Source of the DNA: Sphingomonas montanisoli
GTDB lineage: Bacteria; Pseudomonadota; Alphaproteobacteria; Sphingomonadales; Sphingomonadaceae
Reading direction: 5' to 3'
DNA: 64,000 bases
Assembly (NCBI RefSeq): GCF_008274695.1
Contig: NZ_VTOU01000002.1
Coordinates: 186,001-250,000, forward strand
A program made the translations under genes and the position numbers. Of the stretch, positions 41,144-49,165 are shown in pieces; the first letter of the stretch is position 1; each line of letters opens with the position of its first letter. The notes beneath the pieces were generated by a model that saw only the letters and a list, made by a program, of their open reading frames with translations, was not told the DNA's origin and did not search any database.

Positions 41144-43084
41144 TCAGACCGCCCAGCAGCCGCAGCCCATGACGCCCCAGAAGCTCTGGACGTCGGCGGC
41201 GGGAACATTGGCGCCCAATGCGGCGGCATGATCGTGGCCGTGGACGTTGCACGACGATGCGCAACCGCAGGCGGCCGCCATCTTTTGCGCAGCGCCATCG
41301 CGCCGCCAATGCCCGCCGAAGGTCGCGACGGGCGACCATGTCGGCATCGCCTTGGGCAGCGCGGGGGCAAGCGGGCCGAAATCCCCCTCCCCATGCACCA
41401 CCTTGCCGCCCAGCATCGTCAGCACCGAACGCAGGTGGACGATCTCATCCTCCGGCACGCTGAAATAATCGTCGGAGAGGATCGCGAGATCGGCAAGCTG
41501 CCCCGCCTTGATCTGCCCCTTCTTGCCCTGTTCGTTCGAGAACCAGGTGTTCGCCTCGGTCCACAGCCGCAGCGCGCTCTCGCGGTCGAGCCGGTTGGCG
41601 ACCGGATAGAGGCGCAGGCCACCGACCGTCTTGGAGGTCACGAGCCAGCTGAGCGACACCCACGGATTGTAGCTGGCGACGCGGGTCGCGTCGGTGCCGG
41701 CGCCCACCGGGATGCCCGCCGCCATCATCCGCTTGATCGGCGGGGTCCGCTCGGCCGCCTTCGCGCCGTAACGCTCGACGAAATATTCGCCCTGGAACGC
41801 CATGCGATGCTGGACGGCGATGCCGCCGCCAAGTGCGGCGATCCGATCGATGTTGCGCTCGCTGATCGTCTCGGCATGGTCGAAGAACCAGTTGAGGCCC
41901 TGCAGCGGCACGTCGCGATTGACCTTCTCGAACACGTCGAGCGCGCGGCCGATCGTCTCGTCATAGGTCGCATGAAGCCGCCACGGCCAGCGCCGCTCGG
42001 CCAACAGGCGGACCACCGGCTCCAGATCGCTTTCCATGTTCGCCGGCATATCGGGCCGCGCGACGCGGAAATCCTCGAAATCCGCCGCCGAATAGACCAG
42101 CATCTCGCCCGCACCATTGTGACGATAGGTATCGTCGCCGTCGCCCGGCTTCACCTTGGTCGACCAGGTCGCGAAGTCCTTCAACTCCTCCTTCGGCTTC
42201 TGCGTGAACAGGTTGTAGGCGATGCGCAGCGTCAGATCGCCGTCCCGATGCAGCTTCTCGATGATCTGATAATCGTCGGGATAATTCTGATAGCCGCCGC
42301 CCGCGTCGATCACGCTGGTGACGCCCAGCGAGTTGAGTTCGCGCATGAAATGCCTGGTCGAATTGACCTGATAGTCCTCGGGCAGCTTTGGCCCCTTGGC
42401 GAGCGTCGCGTAGAGGATCGTCGCATTGGGCTGGGCCAGCAGCAGCCCGGTCGGGTTGCCGGCCGCATCGCGAACGATCTCGCCGCCCGGCGGGTTGGGC
42501 GTGTCTTTGGTGTAGCCCACCGCACGCAACGCCGCGGCATTGAGCAAGGCGCGATCGTAGAGGTGAAGGATGAACACCGGCGTTTCGGGCGCGGCGGCGT
42601 TGATCTCGTCGATCGTCGGCAGGCGCTTCTCCGCGAACTGGTGCTCGGTGAACCCGCCGACGACGCGCACCCACTGCGGCGGCGGAGTATTCTCAGCCTG
42701 CTTCTTCAGCATCGCCATCGCGTCGGCCAAGGTCGGCACGCCTTCCCAGCGCAGCTCCATATTATAGTTCAGCCCGCCACGGATGACGTGGATGTGGCTG
42801 TCGATCAGGCCGGGGATCAGGCGGCGGCCCTTCGCATCGATCACCTGCGCGTTCGGGCCGGCGGCGGCGCGAACCTCCTGTTCCGATCCCACCGCCAGGA
42901 ACTTGCCGTCGCGGATCGCGACCGCCTGCGCACTCGGGTTGGCGCGATCGAGGGTGGTGATCCGGGCGTTGGTGACGATCATGTCCACGGGCGGTCTCCG
43001 GGTGGCGGCAAGGATGGGGGTAGCGAAGGCGGCGGTCGCAGCGCCGGTCATCGCCTGGCGGCGGGTCAGGGAGGTCATCGTCAC
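41144..43084 (-). CDS. Exported YtcJ-type amidohydrolase with a Cys/His-rich tail
   Basis: This encodes 646 residues. An N-terminal twin-arginine signal, LTRRQAMTGAATAAFATPIL, suggests folded export. The amidohydrolase-3 domain includes the HxH metal site (GLIDSHIHVIRGG), HATYDE, FDHAETIS and the catalytic Asp in GAGTDATRV. The last 45 residues hold CGCASSC, HGHDH and GCGCWAV, a metal-binding-like tail seen in this subfamily. GTG 43084 is chosen because GGAG lies 8 bases upstream and it forms a GTGA overlap with XapX; ATG 43078 is an alternative. The substrate is unknown, probably an amide or cyclic ureide-like compound. Confidence 0.88.
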   Translation of the reverse strand: MTMTSLTRRQAMTGAATAAFATPILAATRRPPVDMIVTNARITTLDRANPSAQAVAIRDGKFLAVGSEQEVRAAAGPNAQVIDAKGRRLIPGLIDSHIHVIRGGLNYNMELRWEGVPTLADAMAMLKKQAENTPPPQWVRVVGGFTEHQFAEKRLPTIDEINAAAPETPVFILHLYDRALLNAAALRAVGYTKDTPNPPGGEIVRDAAGNPTGLLLAQPNATILYATLAKGPKLPEDYQVNSTRHFMRELNSLGVTSVIDAGGGYQNYPDDYQIIEKLHRDGDLTLRIAYNLFTQKPKEELKDFATWSTKVKPGDGDDTYRHNGAGEMLVYSAADFEDFRVARPDMPANMESDLEPVVRLLAERRWPWRLHATYDETIGRALDVFEKVNRDVPLQGLNWFFDHAETISERNIDRIAALGGGIAVQHRMAFQGEYFVERYGAKAAERTPPIKRMMAAGIPVGAGTDATRVASYNPWVSLSWLVTSKTVGGLRLYPVANRLDRESALRLWTEANTWFSNEQGKKGQIKAGQLADLAILSDDYFSVPEDEIVHLRSVLTMLGGKVVHGEGDFGPLAPALPKAMPTWSPVATFGGHWRRDGAAQKMAAACGCASSCNVHGHDHAAALGANVPAADVQSFWGVMGCGCWAV

Positions 43085-43296
43085 GGGCGCGGCTCCTTGG
43101 GATCGATGATGGTTGGTTCGGTAGTAGATTGATGTGCCATCAGGCTCTTGGCCATCGGCATGATCTGTTCGCCCAGCAGGATGCCGAGCAGGCCGATCAG
43201 CGCGATGACGGGCGGCGCGGGGGAACGGACGCCCATCAGGCTATAGGCGATGCCGACGATCAGGCCGGCACCGGCCGAAAGCAAATAGGGTTTCAT
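43081..43296 (-). CDS. XapX-domain small membrane protein
   Basis: This encodes 71 residues with two hydrophobic helices. GAGLIVGIAYSLMGVRSPAP followed by PVIALIGLLGILLGEQ is the XapX (DUF1427) motif. Family members are small membrane proteins first named beside xanthosine genes; function unknown. It lies between the hydrolase and amidohydrolase genes and overlaps the latter by 4 bp. Confidence 0.88.
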   Translation of the reverse strand: MKPYLLSAGAGLIVGIAYSLMGVRSPAPPVIALIGLLGILLGEQIMPMAKSLMAHQSTTEPTIIDPKEPRP

Positions 43297-43372
43297 GAAG
43301 GCAGTTCCTTCGCAGGAAAGGCAAGGCGAAGGTTGGCGGAGGCCGGAAGGGGGCCGGCCTCCGCCCGGACGA

Positions 43373-44032
43373 TCAGTGACCGCCTTCGGAAGCGCCGAAC
43401 ATCGTCTTGGCGTAGGTGATGCCGATGCCGTAGGCGCCGCCCCACTTCTTCGCGATGCCGGTGGTCATGTCATAGGTCTCGGTCCGCGCCCAATCGCGCT
43501 GCATTTCGAGGAGGTATTGGAGCGAGGTGATCGGGCGGACGCCGGCCTGCACCATGCGCTCCACCGCGCGCTCATGCGCTTCGTCCGAAATGTCGCCGCT
43601 GGCATCGGTGATCACATAGACCTCGAAGCCCTGTTCGATCGCGGAGAGCGCGGGGCCGACGATGCAGACCGAGGTCCACAGGCCCGCGAAGACGAGGCGT
43701 TCCTTGCCGATGCGGTTGACCTCTTCGATCACGGCGGCGTCTTCCCAGGTGTTCATCGACGTGCGGTCGAGCAGCTTCTGCCCGGGGAAAGGATCGGTGA
43801 TCTCGGAGAACATCGGGCCGGAGAAGCTCTTCTCGGCAACCGTGGTCAGGATGGTGGGGACATTGAAGCCGGCTGCGGCATTGGCGACCAGCGCGGCGTT
43901 GTTGCGGAGCATTTCGGGCGAAATCGACTTGGTGGCGAAGGCCATCTGCGACTGGAAATCGATGAGGATCAGGGCGTGGTCGGTCGGCGAGAGCAGCGTC
44001 TTACCGGGGGTCGGCGTGGCGGTGATGGTCAT
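43373..44032 (-). CDS. YcaC-like isochorismatase-family hydrolase
   Basis: This encodes 219 residues. The catalytic triad region of the cysteine hydrolases shows Asp25 in LILIDFQSQM and Cys123 in SVCIVGPALSAIE. RTSMNTWED takes the place of the Pro-Gly-Asn-Ile-Asn-Ala-Trp loop of E. coli YcaC, and the C-terminal LEMQRDWAR also matches YcaC. The typical Lys of isochorismatases is not evident, as in YcaC. Substrates of this group are largely unknown. It is the first gene of the operon, with the 15-bp palindrome 44137-44151 upstream. Confidence 0.88.
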   Translation of the reverse strand: MTITATPTPGKTLLSPTDHALILIDFQSQMAFATKSISPEMLRNNAALVANAAAGFNVPTILTTVAEKSFSGPMFSEITDPFPGQKLLDRTSMNTWEDAAVIEEVNRIGKERLVFAGLWTSVCIVGPALSAIEQGFEVYVITDASGDISDEAHERAVERMVQAGVRPITSLQYLLEMQRDWARTETYDMTTGIAKKWGGAYGIGITYAKTMFGASEGGH

Positions 44033-44136
44033 GATCTAATCCCTTCTGGCTGTGTCCGTCGCCGGATCGTTCCGGCTGAGGAGTCGTCTAAAGGGATCGG
44101 TAAGTTCGATGCAGGCCTATAAAATTGTCCCGATTG

Positions 44137-44151
44137 TTCGATTAAATCGAA
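44137..44151. promoter_or_regulatory. 15-bp palindrome upstream of the hydrolase operon
   Basis: TTCGATT-A-AATCGAA is a perfect inverted repeat 105 bp upstream of the ATG at 44032. It contains T-N11-A, the half-site pattern of LysR-type activators. No LysR gene lies in the window, so the binder would be encoded elsewhere. The AT-rich centre contrasts with the GC-rich surroundings. Confidence 0.5.
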
Positions 44152-44244
44152 AAGCGATCCAGATACTTCTGAGCGGGATGTTGGACGTGCGGCAGTTCCG
44201 AGGGAACAGTCTCGATGCCTTTCATGCGCGCATCCGTACGTGCC

Positions 44245-44805
44245 TTAGCGTTTTAATCCGTCGAGCATCCACGTGCCACCGACGCACAAGACGGCCTCCA
44301 GCGAAAGCCAGTCGCCTGCGGTGTCCGCGGTAATACCCCCCGTCGGACAAAAGCGTGCCTTGTTGAAAGGCGCGGCTAGCGCCTTCAGGGCGGGGATTCC
44401 GCCATTCGCGACCGCCGGGAAGAATTTGAAATGCCCCAGGCCCATCTCAAGCCCCCGCATGATATCCGAAGCGGTCGCGACGCCGGGCAGGATCGGGATC
44501 CTCTCGTCCTGCGCAGCGCGCACGACGGCTTCGGTCAGGCCCGGAGAGACGATGAAGCGCGCACCGGCATCGATCGCGCGCTTCAGGTCGTCCGGGTTGA
44601 GTACGGTCCCGGCGCCGACCACTGCACCATCCACCTGCGACATCGCCCGGATGGCCTTGAACGCATCTGGCGTGCGTAATGTGACTTCGAGCGCATGATG
44701 CCCCGCGGCCACCAACGTTTCGCCCATCGCTAATGCGTCGTTGGCATCTTCGATAACGATGACGGGGATGACGGGCGCGAGCCGCATGATGGATTCGATC
44801 GTCAT
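44245..44805 (-). CDS. eda: 2-dehydro-3-deoxy-6-phosphogluconate aldolase
   Basis: This encodes 186 residues, slightly shorter than E. coli Eda (213). The catalytic Glu in HALEVTLRT and the Schiff-base Lys in GHFKFFPA are present, with PTGGI near the C-terminus binding phosphate. It splits KDPG into pyruvate and glyceraldehyde-3-phosphate, the final step for both arms of the pectin locus. ATG 44805 overlaps the reductase stop by 4 bp. It is the last gene of the leftward uronate operon. Confidence 0.94.
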   Translation of the reverse strand: MTIESIMRLAPVIPVIVIEDANDALAMGETLVAAGHHALEVTLRTPDAFKAIRAMSQVDGAVVGAGTVLNPDDLKRAIDAGARFIVSPGLTEAVVRAAQDERIPILPGVATASDIMRGLEMGLGHFKFFPAVANGGIPALKALAAPFNKARFCPTGGITADTAGDWLSLEAVLCVGGTWMLDGLKR

Positions 44806-46256
44806 GAGATAGATTTCCAGGCGTTGAGGGTCGCCAGCGCACCCTCGCTCAACAAGCGAGAGAGATGGCGGGTGACGGTGGCGACGAAGACGGTGTCATT
44901 CGCGAGATCGGGGGTAAAAATCGCGTCGATCGATAGCAAGGCGCGTACCATGTCCGCTGGATCATCAAGGCCGGCCAGCCGATCAGCCGTCACCGCGGCA
45001 AGCGGATCATCGACGACATAGGCTCGCCCAGCGTCATCACGCCCGATCTGCCAGCGCATCCACGCCGCAACGCCGAGTGCGAGCGCATCGACCGGCAAAC
45101 CCTCCGCGCGACGCGCGACGATCGGCGCAACCAGCCGCTGCGGCAGTTTCTGCGATCCGTCCATCGCGATCTGGCGATTGCGATGCTGAAGCGCGGGATT
45201 GGCGAAGCGCGCCATCAAAGCGGCGCGATAGGCGGCGACATCGAGTTCGGCGGGCGGGTTCAGCGTCGCTTCCGCCTCATCCCACAACGCCTCGACGAAG
45301 GCGCGCGCTTCGGGCAGTGCGACGACGCCGTCGACATGGTCGATCCCGGCAAGCCCGCCGAGATAGGCGATCGACGAATGCGCGCCGTTGAGTAGGCGCA
45401 GCTTTGCTTCCTCCCACGGCGCCACCGCCGATGTCAGCTGGACGCCGAAGGCCGCGAAATCGGGGCGTGGGCCGGCGAAGCGATCCTCGATCACCCACTG
45501 GGTGAAGGGTTCTGCCTTGACCATTCCCTGATCGCACTGGCCGGTGCGATCGTGGAGCGCGATGATGTCGTCGAGGCTGGTTGCCGGCACGATCCGGTCG
45601 ATCATCGTCTGCGGAAAGGCGCCGTGCGCCGCGATCCAGTCGGCCAAGGTGCGATCATGCTGCGCAGCAATCGCCAGCACCGCGTCGCGCAGCCGCGCGC
45701 CATTGTGCGGGATATTGTCGCAGGACATCGCGGTGAACGGCGCCAATCCCGCCGCCCTGCGCCGCGCGAGCGCCGCGACGATGAAGCCGGGCGCGGTGCG
45801 CGGGGCCGCCAGGCTTTCGAGATCGGCAGCGACATCGGGATCGTCGGTCAGCAACCGGCCGGTCGCAGGATCAAGCTTGTAGCCCTTTTCGGTGACTGTC
45901 AGCGTGACGATGTGGACGTCCGCCGAGGCCATCAGTTCGACGAGCACTGCCGGATCTTCGGGTGCGACCAGTACGTCGCGCACAGCACCGATCATCTGGA
46001 GCCGTTCGTCCGCGCCGTCGCGGATGACGAGGGTGTAGAGCCCGTCCTGCGGCGCGAGTTGATCGCGCACGCCGGCCGATCGGAGCGACGCGCCGACGAT
46101 CCCCCAGCGCGGATCGCCCGCCGCGATCGCGGCGTCGAACACCGGTGCCTGATGCGCGCGGTGGAAGGCGCCGATGCCGAGATGAACGACGCCGGTCTTG
46201 ACGACGGCGCGGTCGTAGGGGAGCGCGCCGGCTGTTGCAGCAGAGAGACGCGTCAC
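44802..46256 (-). CDS. uxuB: Mannitol-dehydrogenase-family uronate reductase (UxuB type)
   Basis: This encodes 484 residues of the polyol long-chain dehydrogenase family. The NAD site starts VVHLGIGAFHRAHQAPVFDA; TVTEKGYKLDPATG, SCDNIPHNG and the catalytic Lys region KLRLLNGAHSSIAYLGGLAG are typical of UxuB and mannitol dehydrogenases. E. coli UxuB reduces fructuronate to mannonate. However, the operon has UxaA, which acts on altronate, and no UxuA, so this enzyme may function on tagaturonate. It is coupled by 4-bp overlaps to uxaC and eda. Confidence 0.88.
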   Translation of the reverse strand: MTRLSAATAGALPYDRAVVKTGVVHLGIGAFHRAHQAPVFDAAIAAGDPRWGIVGASLRSAGVRDQLAPQDGLYTLVIRDGADERLQMIGAVRDVLVAPEDPAVLVELMASADVHIVTLTVTEKGYKLDPATGRLLTDDPDVAADLESLAAPRTAPGFIVAALARRRAAGLAPFTAMSCDNIPHNGARLRDAVLAIAAQHDRTLADWIAAHGAFPQTMIDRIVPATSLDDIIALHDRTGQCDQGMVKAEPFTQWVIEDRFAGPRPDFAAFGVQLTSAVAPWEEAKLRLLNGAHSSIAYLGGLAGIDHVDGVVALPEARAFVEALWDEAEATLNPPAELDVAAYRAALMARFANPALQHRNRQIAMDGSQKLPQRLVAPIVARRAEGLPVDALALGVAAWMRWQIGRDDAGRAYVVDDPLAAVTADRLAGLDDPADMVRALLSIDAIFTPDLANDTVFVATVTRHLSRLLSEGALATLNAWKSIS

Positions 46257-47668
46257 AGCTTGTAGGCCGCCTTCACCAGATCATAGGCCAGCGCACGGGC
46301 AACCTCGTGTGCCTCGTCCTCCTCGAGCCGATGTTCGGCGACGAGCTGGGCGAGCCACACGCAGTCCATCCGCCGCGCGACATCGTGCCGCGCCGGGATC
46401 GACAGGAAGGCGCGGGTGTCGTCGTTGAACCCAACCGTGTTGTAGAAACCGGCCGTCTCGGTAACCTGCTCGCGGAAGCGGCGCATGCCCTCCGGGCTGT
46501 CGTTGAACCACCAGGGCGGCCCAATCCGCAGCGATGGATAATGGCCTGCGAGCGGCGCCAGTTCGCGCGAATAGCTCGTCTCGTCGAGGGTGAAGAGGAT
46601 GATCGACAGGCGCGGATCCGAACCGTGCGCGTCGAGCAGCGGCTTGAGCGCGCGGACATAATCGGTCGGCGTCGGGATGTCGGCGCCCTTGTCGCGGCCG
46701 AAGCGCGCCATCAGCGACGGATTGTGGTTACGCAGCACGCCGGGGTGGATCTGCAGCACCATCCCGTCGTCGATCGACATGCGCGCCATTTCGGTCAGCA
46801 TCTGCGCGCGAAACAGTTCGGCCTCCGCCGCGCTGGCCCGGCCGGCCAGCACCTTGGCATAGAGCGCCTCGGCATCGGTGTGGCTGAGGTCGGCGGTCGC
46901 GGCGCTGGGGTGACCATGATCGGTCGACGTCGCGCCTGCCGCGCGGAAAAAGGCGCGGCGGTTGCGGTGGGCGTTGAGATAGCCCTCCCACGTCGAAATA
47001 TCCTCGCCGGCCATCTCGCCGAAGCGGATCAGGTTCGCGGCGAAACCGTCATGTTCAGGATCGACCACCGGATCGGGGCGATAGGCGGTAACGACGCGCC
47101 CGCCCCACCCGCTCTCGCGGATCGCGCGGTGGTGGATCAGGGGATCGAGCGGGCTTTCGGTGGTTGCCAGCAGCTCGATATTGTTGCTTTCGAACAAAGC
47201 GCGCGGCTTGAAGGCCGGGGTCGCGAGTGCGGCGTCGATCGTGTCGTAGTACAGATCGGCGGTCGCCGGTTCGAGCCGCACGTCGAGCCCGAACATCTCG
47301 ACGAACACCCAGTCGAGCCACATGCGCGACGGCGTGCCGCGGAACAGATGATAATGCTCCGCCAGCCGCCGCCAGATCTTGCGCGGGTTCGTTTCGACCT
47401 GGGTACCGTCCTTGCTCGCAATTCCCAATTCTTCGAGGCCGACGCCCTGGCTGTAGAGCATGCGGAAGACATAATGATCCGGGACGATCAGCAAGTCGGT
47501 GGGGTTCGCGAAGTTTTCATTCTCCGCAAACCAGCGCGGATCAGTGTGGCCGTGCGGGCTGATGATCGGCAGATCCTTGACCTCGGCATAGAGCGTACGG
47601 GCGATCGCGCGGATCGTCGGATCGGCCGGAAACAGGCGATCGGGATGGAGGAACAGGGGCTTGGTCAT
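46253..47668 (-). CDS. uxaC: Glucuronate/galacturonate isomerase
   Basis: This encodes 471 residues, the usual UxaC length. The N-terminal metal site ISPHGHTDPRWFAENE, then DWVFVEMFGLD, RVVTAYRPDPVVDPEH and IHPGVLRNHNPSLMARFGRD, are all UxaC hallmarks. It interconverts galacturonate with tagaturonate and glucuronate with fructuronate in the cytosol. It starts 12 bp after uxaA. Confidence 0.95.
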   Translation of the reverse strand: MTKPLFLHPDRLFPADPTIRAIARTLYAEVKDLPIISPHGHTDPRWFAENENFANPTDLLIVPDHYVFRMLYSQGVGLEELGIASKDGTQVETNPRKIWRRLAEHYHLFRGTPSRMWLDWVFVEMFGLDVRLEPATADLYYDTIDAALATPAFKPRALFESNNIELLATTESPLDPLIHHRAIRESGWGGRVVTAYRPDPVVDPEHDGFAANLIRFGEMAGEDISTWEGYLNAHRNRRAFFRAAGATSTDHGHPSAATADLSHTDAEALYAKVLAGRASAAEAELFRAQMLTEMARMSIDDGMVLQIHPGVLRNHNPSLMARFGRDKGADIPTPTDYVRALKPLLDAHGSDPRLSIILFTLDETSYSRELAPLAGHYPSLRIGPPWWFNDSPEGMRRFREQVTETAGFYNTVGFNDDTRAFLSIPARHDVARRMDCVWLAQLVAEHRLEEDEAHEVARALAYDLVKAAYKL

Positions 47669-47679
47669 GATCAGTTCCG

Positions 47680-49161
47680 TCAGAGGGTGACGCCGCGTTT
47701 CCAGATGGCGATACCGCGTTCGTCGTTGATTTCGTTGCGCGCCGCCTGGCCCGATGCGGTCGCGACGACGAGGTCGAGCAAAGCGCCGGCGACCGGGTCC
47801 ATCCCGGCCTCCAGCACCTGACCCGCGTCGAAGTCGATCCAGCCCGGCTTGTTGGCGGCGAGCGGGCTGTTCGATGCGATCTTGAGCGTGGGCACCGGGC
47901 TGCCGAGCGGCGTGCCCCGGCCGGTTGAAAAGAGCGTGAGCGTGGCGCCCGCAGCGGCGAGCGCGCTGGTCGACACTGCGTCGTTGCCCGGCCCCTCGAC
48001 GATCGCCAGGCCGGGTTGCTGCGCAGCACGCGCCGCATAAGGCAGTATCTGGGTCACAGGCACGACCCCGCCCTTCTGCACCGCGCCGAGCGACTTTTCC
48101 TCGAGTGTGGTGATGCCGCCCTTGATGTTGCCCGGGCTCGGATTTTCGGAAACCGGCTCGCCATGATCGACGAAGTAGCGCTTGAAGCCATCGACCATCG
48201 CCTCGAGCGCGTCATGTGTGGACTGATCGACGCAGCGATCGAGCAAGATCTGCTCAGCGCCGAACATTTCGGGAATTTCGGTGAGCACCACCGCGCCTCC
48301 GGCATCGCCCACCGCCGTCGCGATCCGGCCAATCAGCGGGTTGGCGGTCAGGCCCGACAGCCCGTCCGATCCGCCGCATTTGACGCCGAGGCGAAGCGCC
48401 GACAGCGGCACCTCCTCACGCTCTGCTGCGGCCAGCGTCGCCAGCACGGTGATCGCGGCGAGGCCGTCGGCGATCTCGTCGCTCGATGCCTGCGCGCCGA
48501 CGATGCGAATGCGCTCGCGACGTTCCTCGGGGATCAGCTCCATCACCCCCGAAAGCTGATTGGATTCGCAACCGAGGCCCAGCAGCAGCACCCCGCCCGC
48601 ATTGGGATTGCAGGCGAGTGACGCGATCAGCCGGGTCGTGCCATCGAGATCGTCGCCGAGTTGCGAGCAGCCGAAGGGGTGCGGGAAAGCGTGGATGCCG
48701 TCGATTCCCGGCGGCAGAGCCCGGCCGGCAAGGGTCGCGAGCCGTTCGGCGGTGCGGCCGACGCAACCGACGCTGGGGATGATCCAGATCTCGTTGCGCG
48801 TGCCGACCGAACCGTCGGGCCGGGGATAGCCGAGGAAGGTGCGTTCGGCGCCAACGCGGTCGCGCGGCACGGGCGCCCCGGCGAAAGCGTGCCCGCTCTC
48901 CAGCCCCAGGGTCGTCGCGACATTGTGGCTGTGGACGTGCGCGCCTGTGCCGATGTCGGCGGTCGCGTGGCCGAACGGGAAACCATAGCGGACCGCGTCT
49001 TCTCCGGACGCGATCGGGGCGAGTGCGAATTTGTGGCCGGCGGGGATGTCATCGGCCAGGAAGACCTCCCCACCGGCCACTACCACGGTCGCCCCGGCAA
49101 CTAGGGGGGCCAGGGCGACCGCGACATTGTCGCTCGGGTGAACCTGAACAGCCTGGGCCAC
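47680..49161 (-). CDS. uxaA: Altronate dehydratase
   Basis: This encodes 493 residues of the UxaA family with both domains: an N-terminal SAF-like part (HPSDNVAVALAPLVAGATVV, VHSHNV) and the large iron-dependent part with RPDGSVGTRNEIWIIPSVGC, HPFGCSQLGDD and GVKCGGSDGLSGLTANPLIG. It dehydrates D-altronate to 2-keto-3-deoxygluconate. It is located 4 bp downstream of the transporter stop. It supplies KDG to KdgK, encoded on the divergent operon. Confidence 0.95.
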   Translation of the reverse strand: MAQAVQVHPSDNVAVALAPLVAGATVVVAGGEVFLADDIPAGHKFALAPIASGEDAVRYGFPFGHATADIGTGAHVHSHNVATTLGLESGHAFAGAPVPRDRVGAERTFLGYPRPDGSVGTRNEIWIIPSVGCVGRTAERLATLAGRALPPGIDGIHAFPHPFGCSQLGDDLDGTTRLIASLACNPNAGGVLLLGLGCESNQLSGVMELIPEERRERIRIVGAQASSDEIADGLAAITVLATLAAAEREEVPLSALRLGVKCGGSDGLSGLTANPLIGRIATAVGDAGGAVVLTEIPEMFGAEQILLDRCVDQSTHDALEAMVDGFKRYFVDHGEPVSENPSPGNIKGGITTLEEKSLGAVQKGGVVPVTQILPYAARAAQQPGLAIVEGPGNDAVSTSALAAAGATLTLFSTGRGTPLGSPVPTLKIASNSPLAANKPGWIDFDAGQVLEAGMDPVAGALLDLVVATASGQAARNEINDERGIAIWKRGVTL

Positions 49162-49165
49162 GATA

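Noticed and set aside
40784-43132. 782-codon plus-strand ORF opposite DoxX and the amidohydrolase
   Set aside because: It has no domain or signal; both minus-strand genes have strong family motifs, so it is an antisense shadow.
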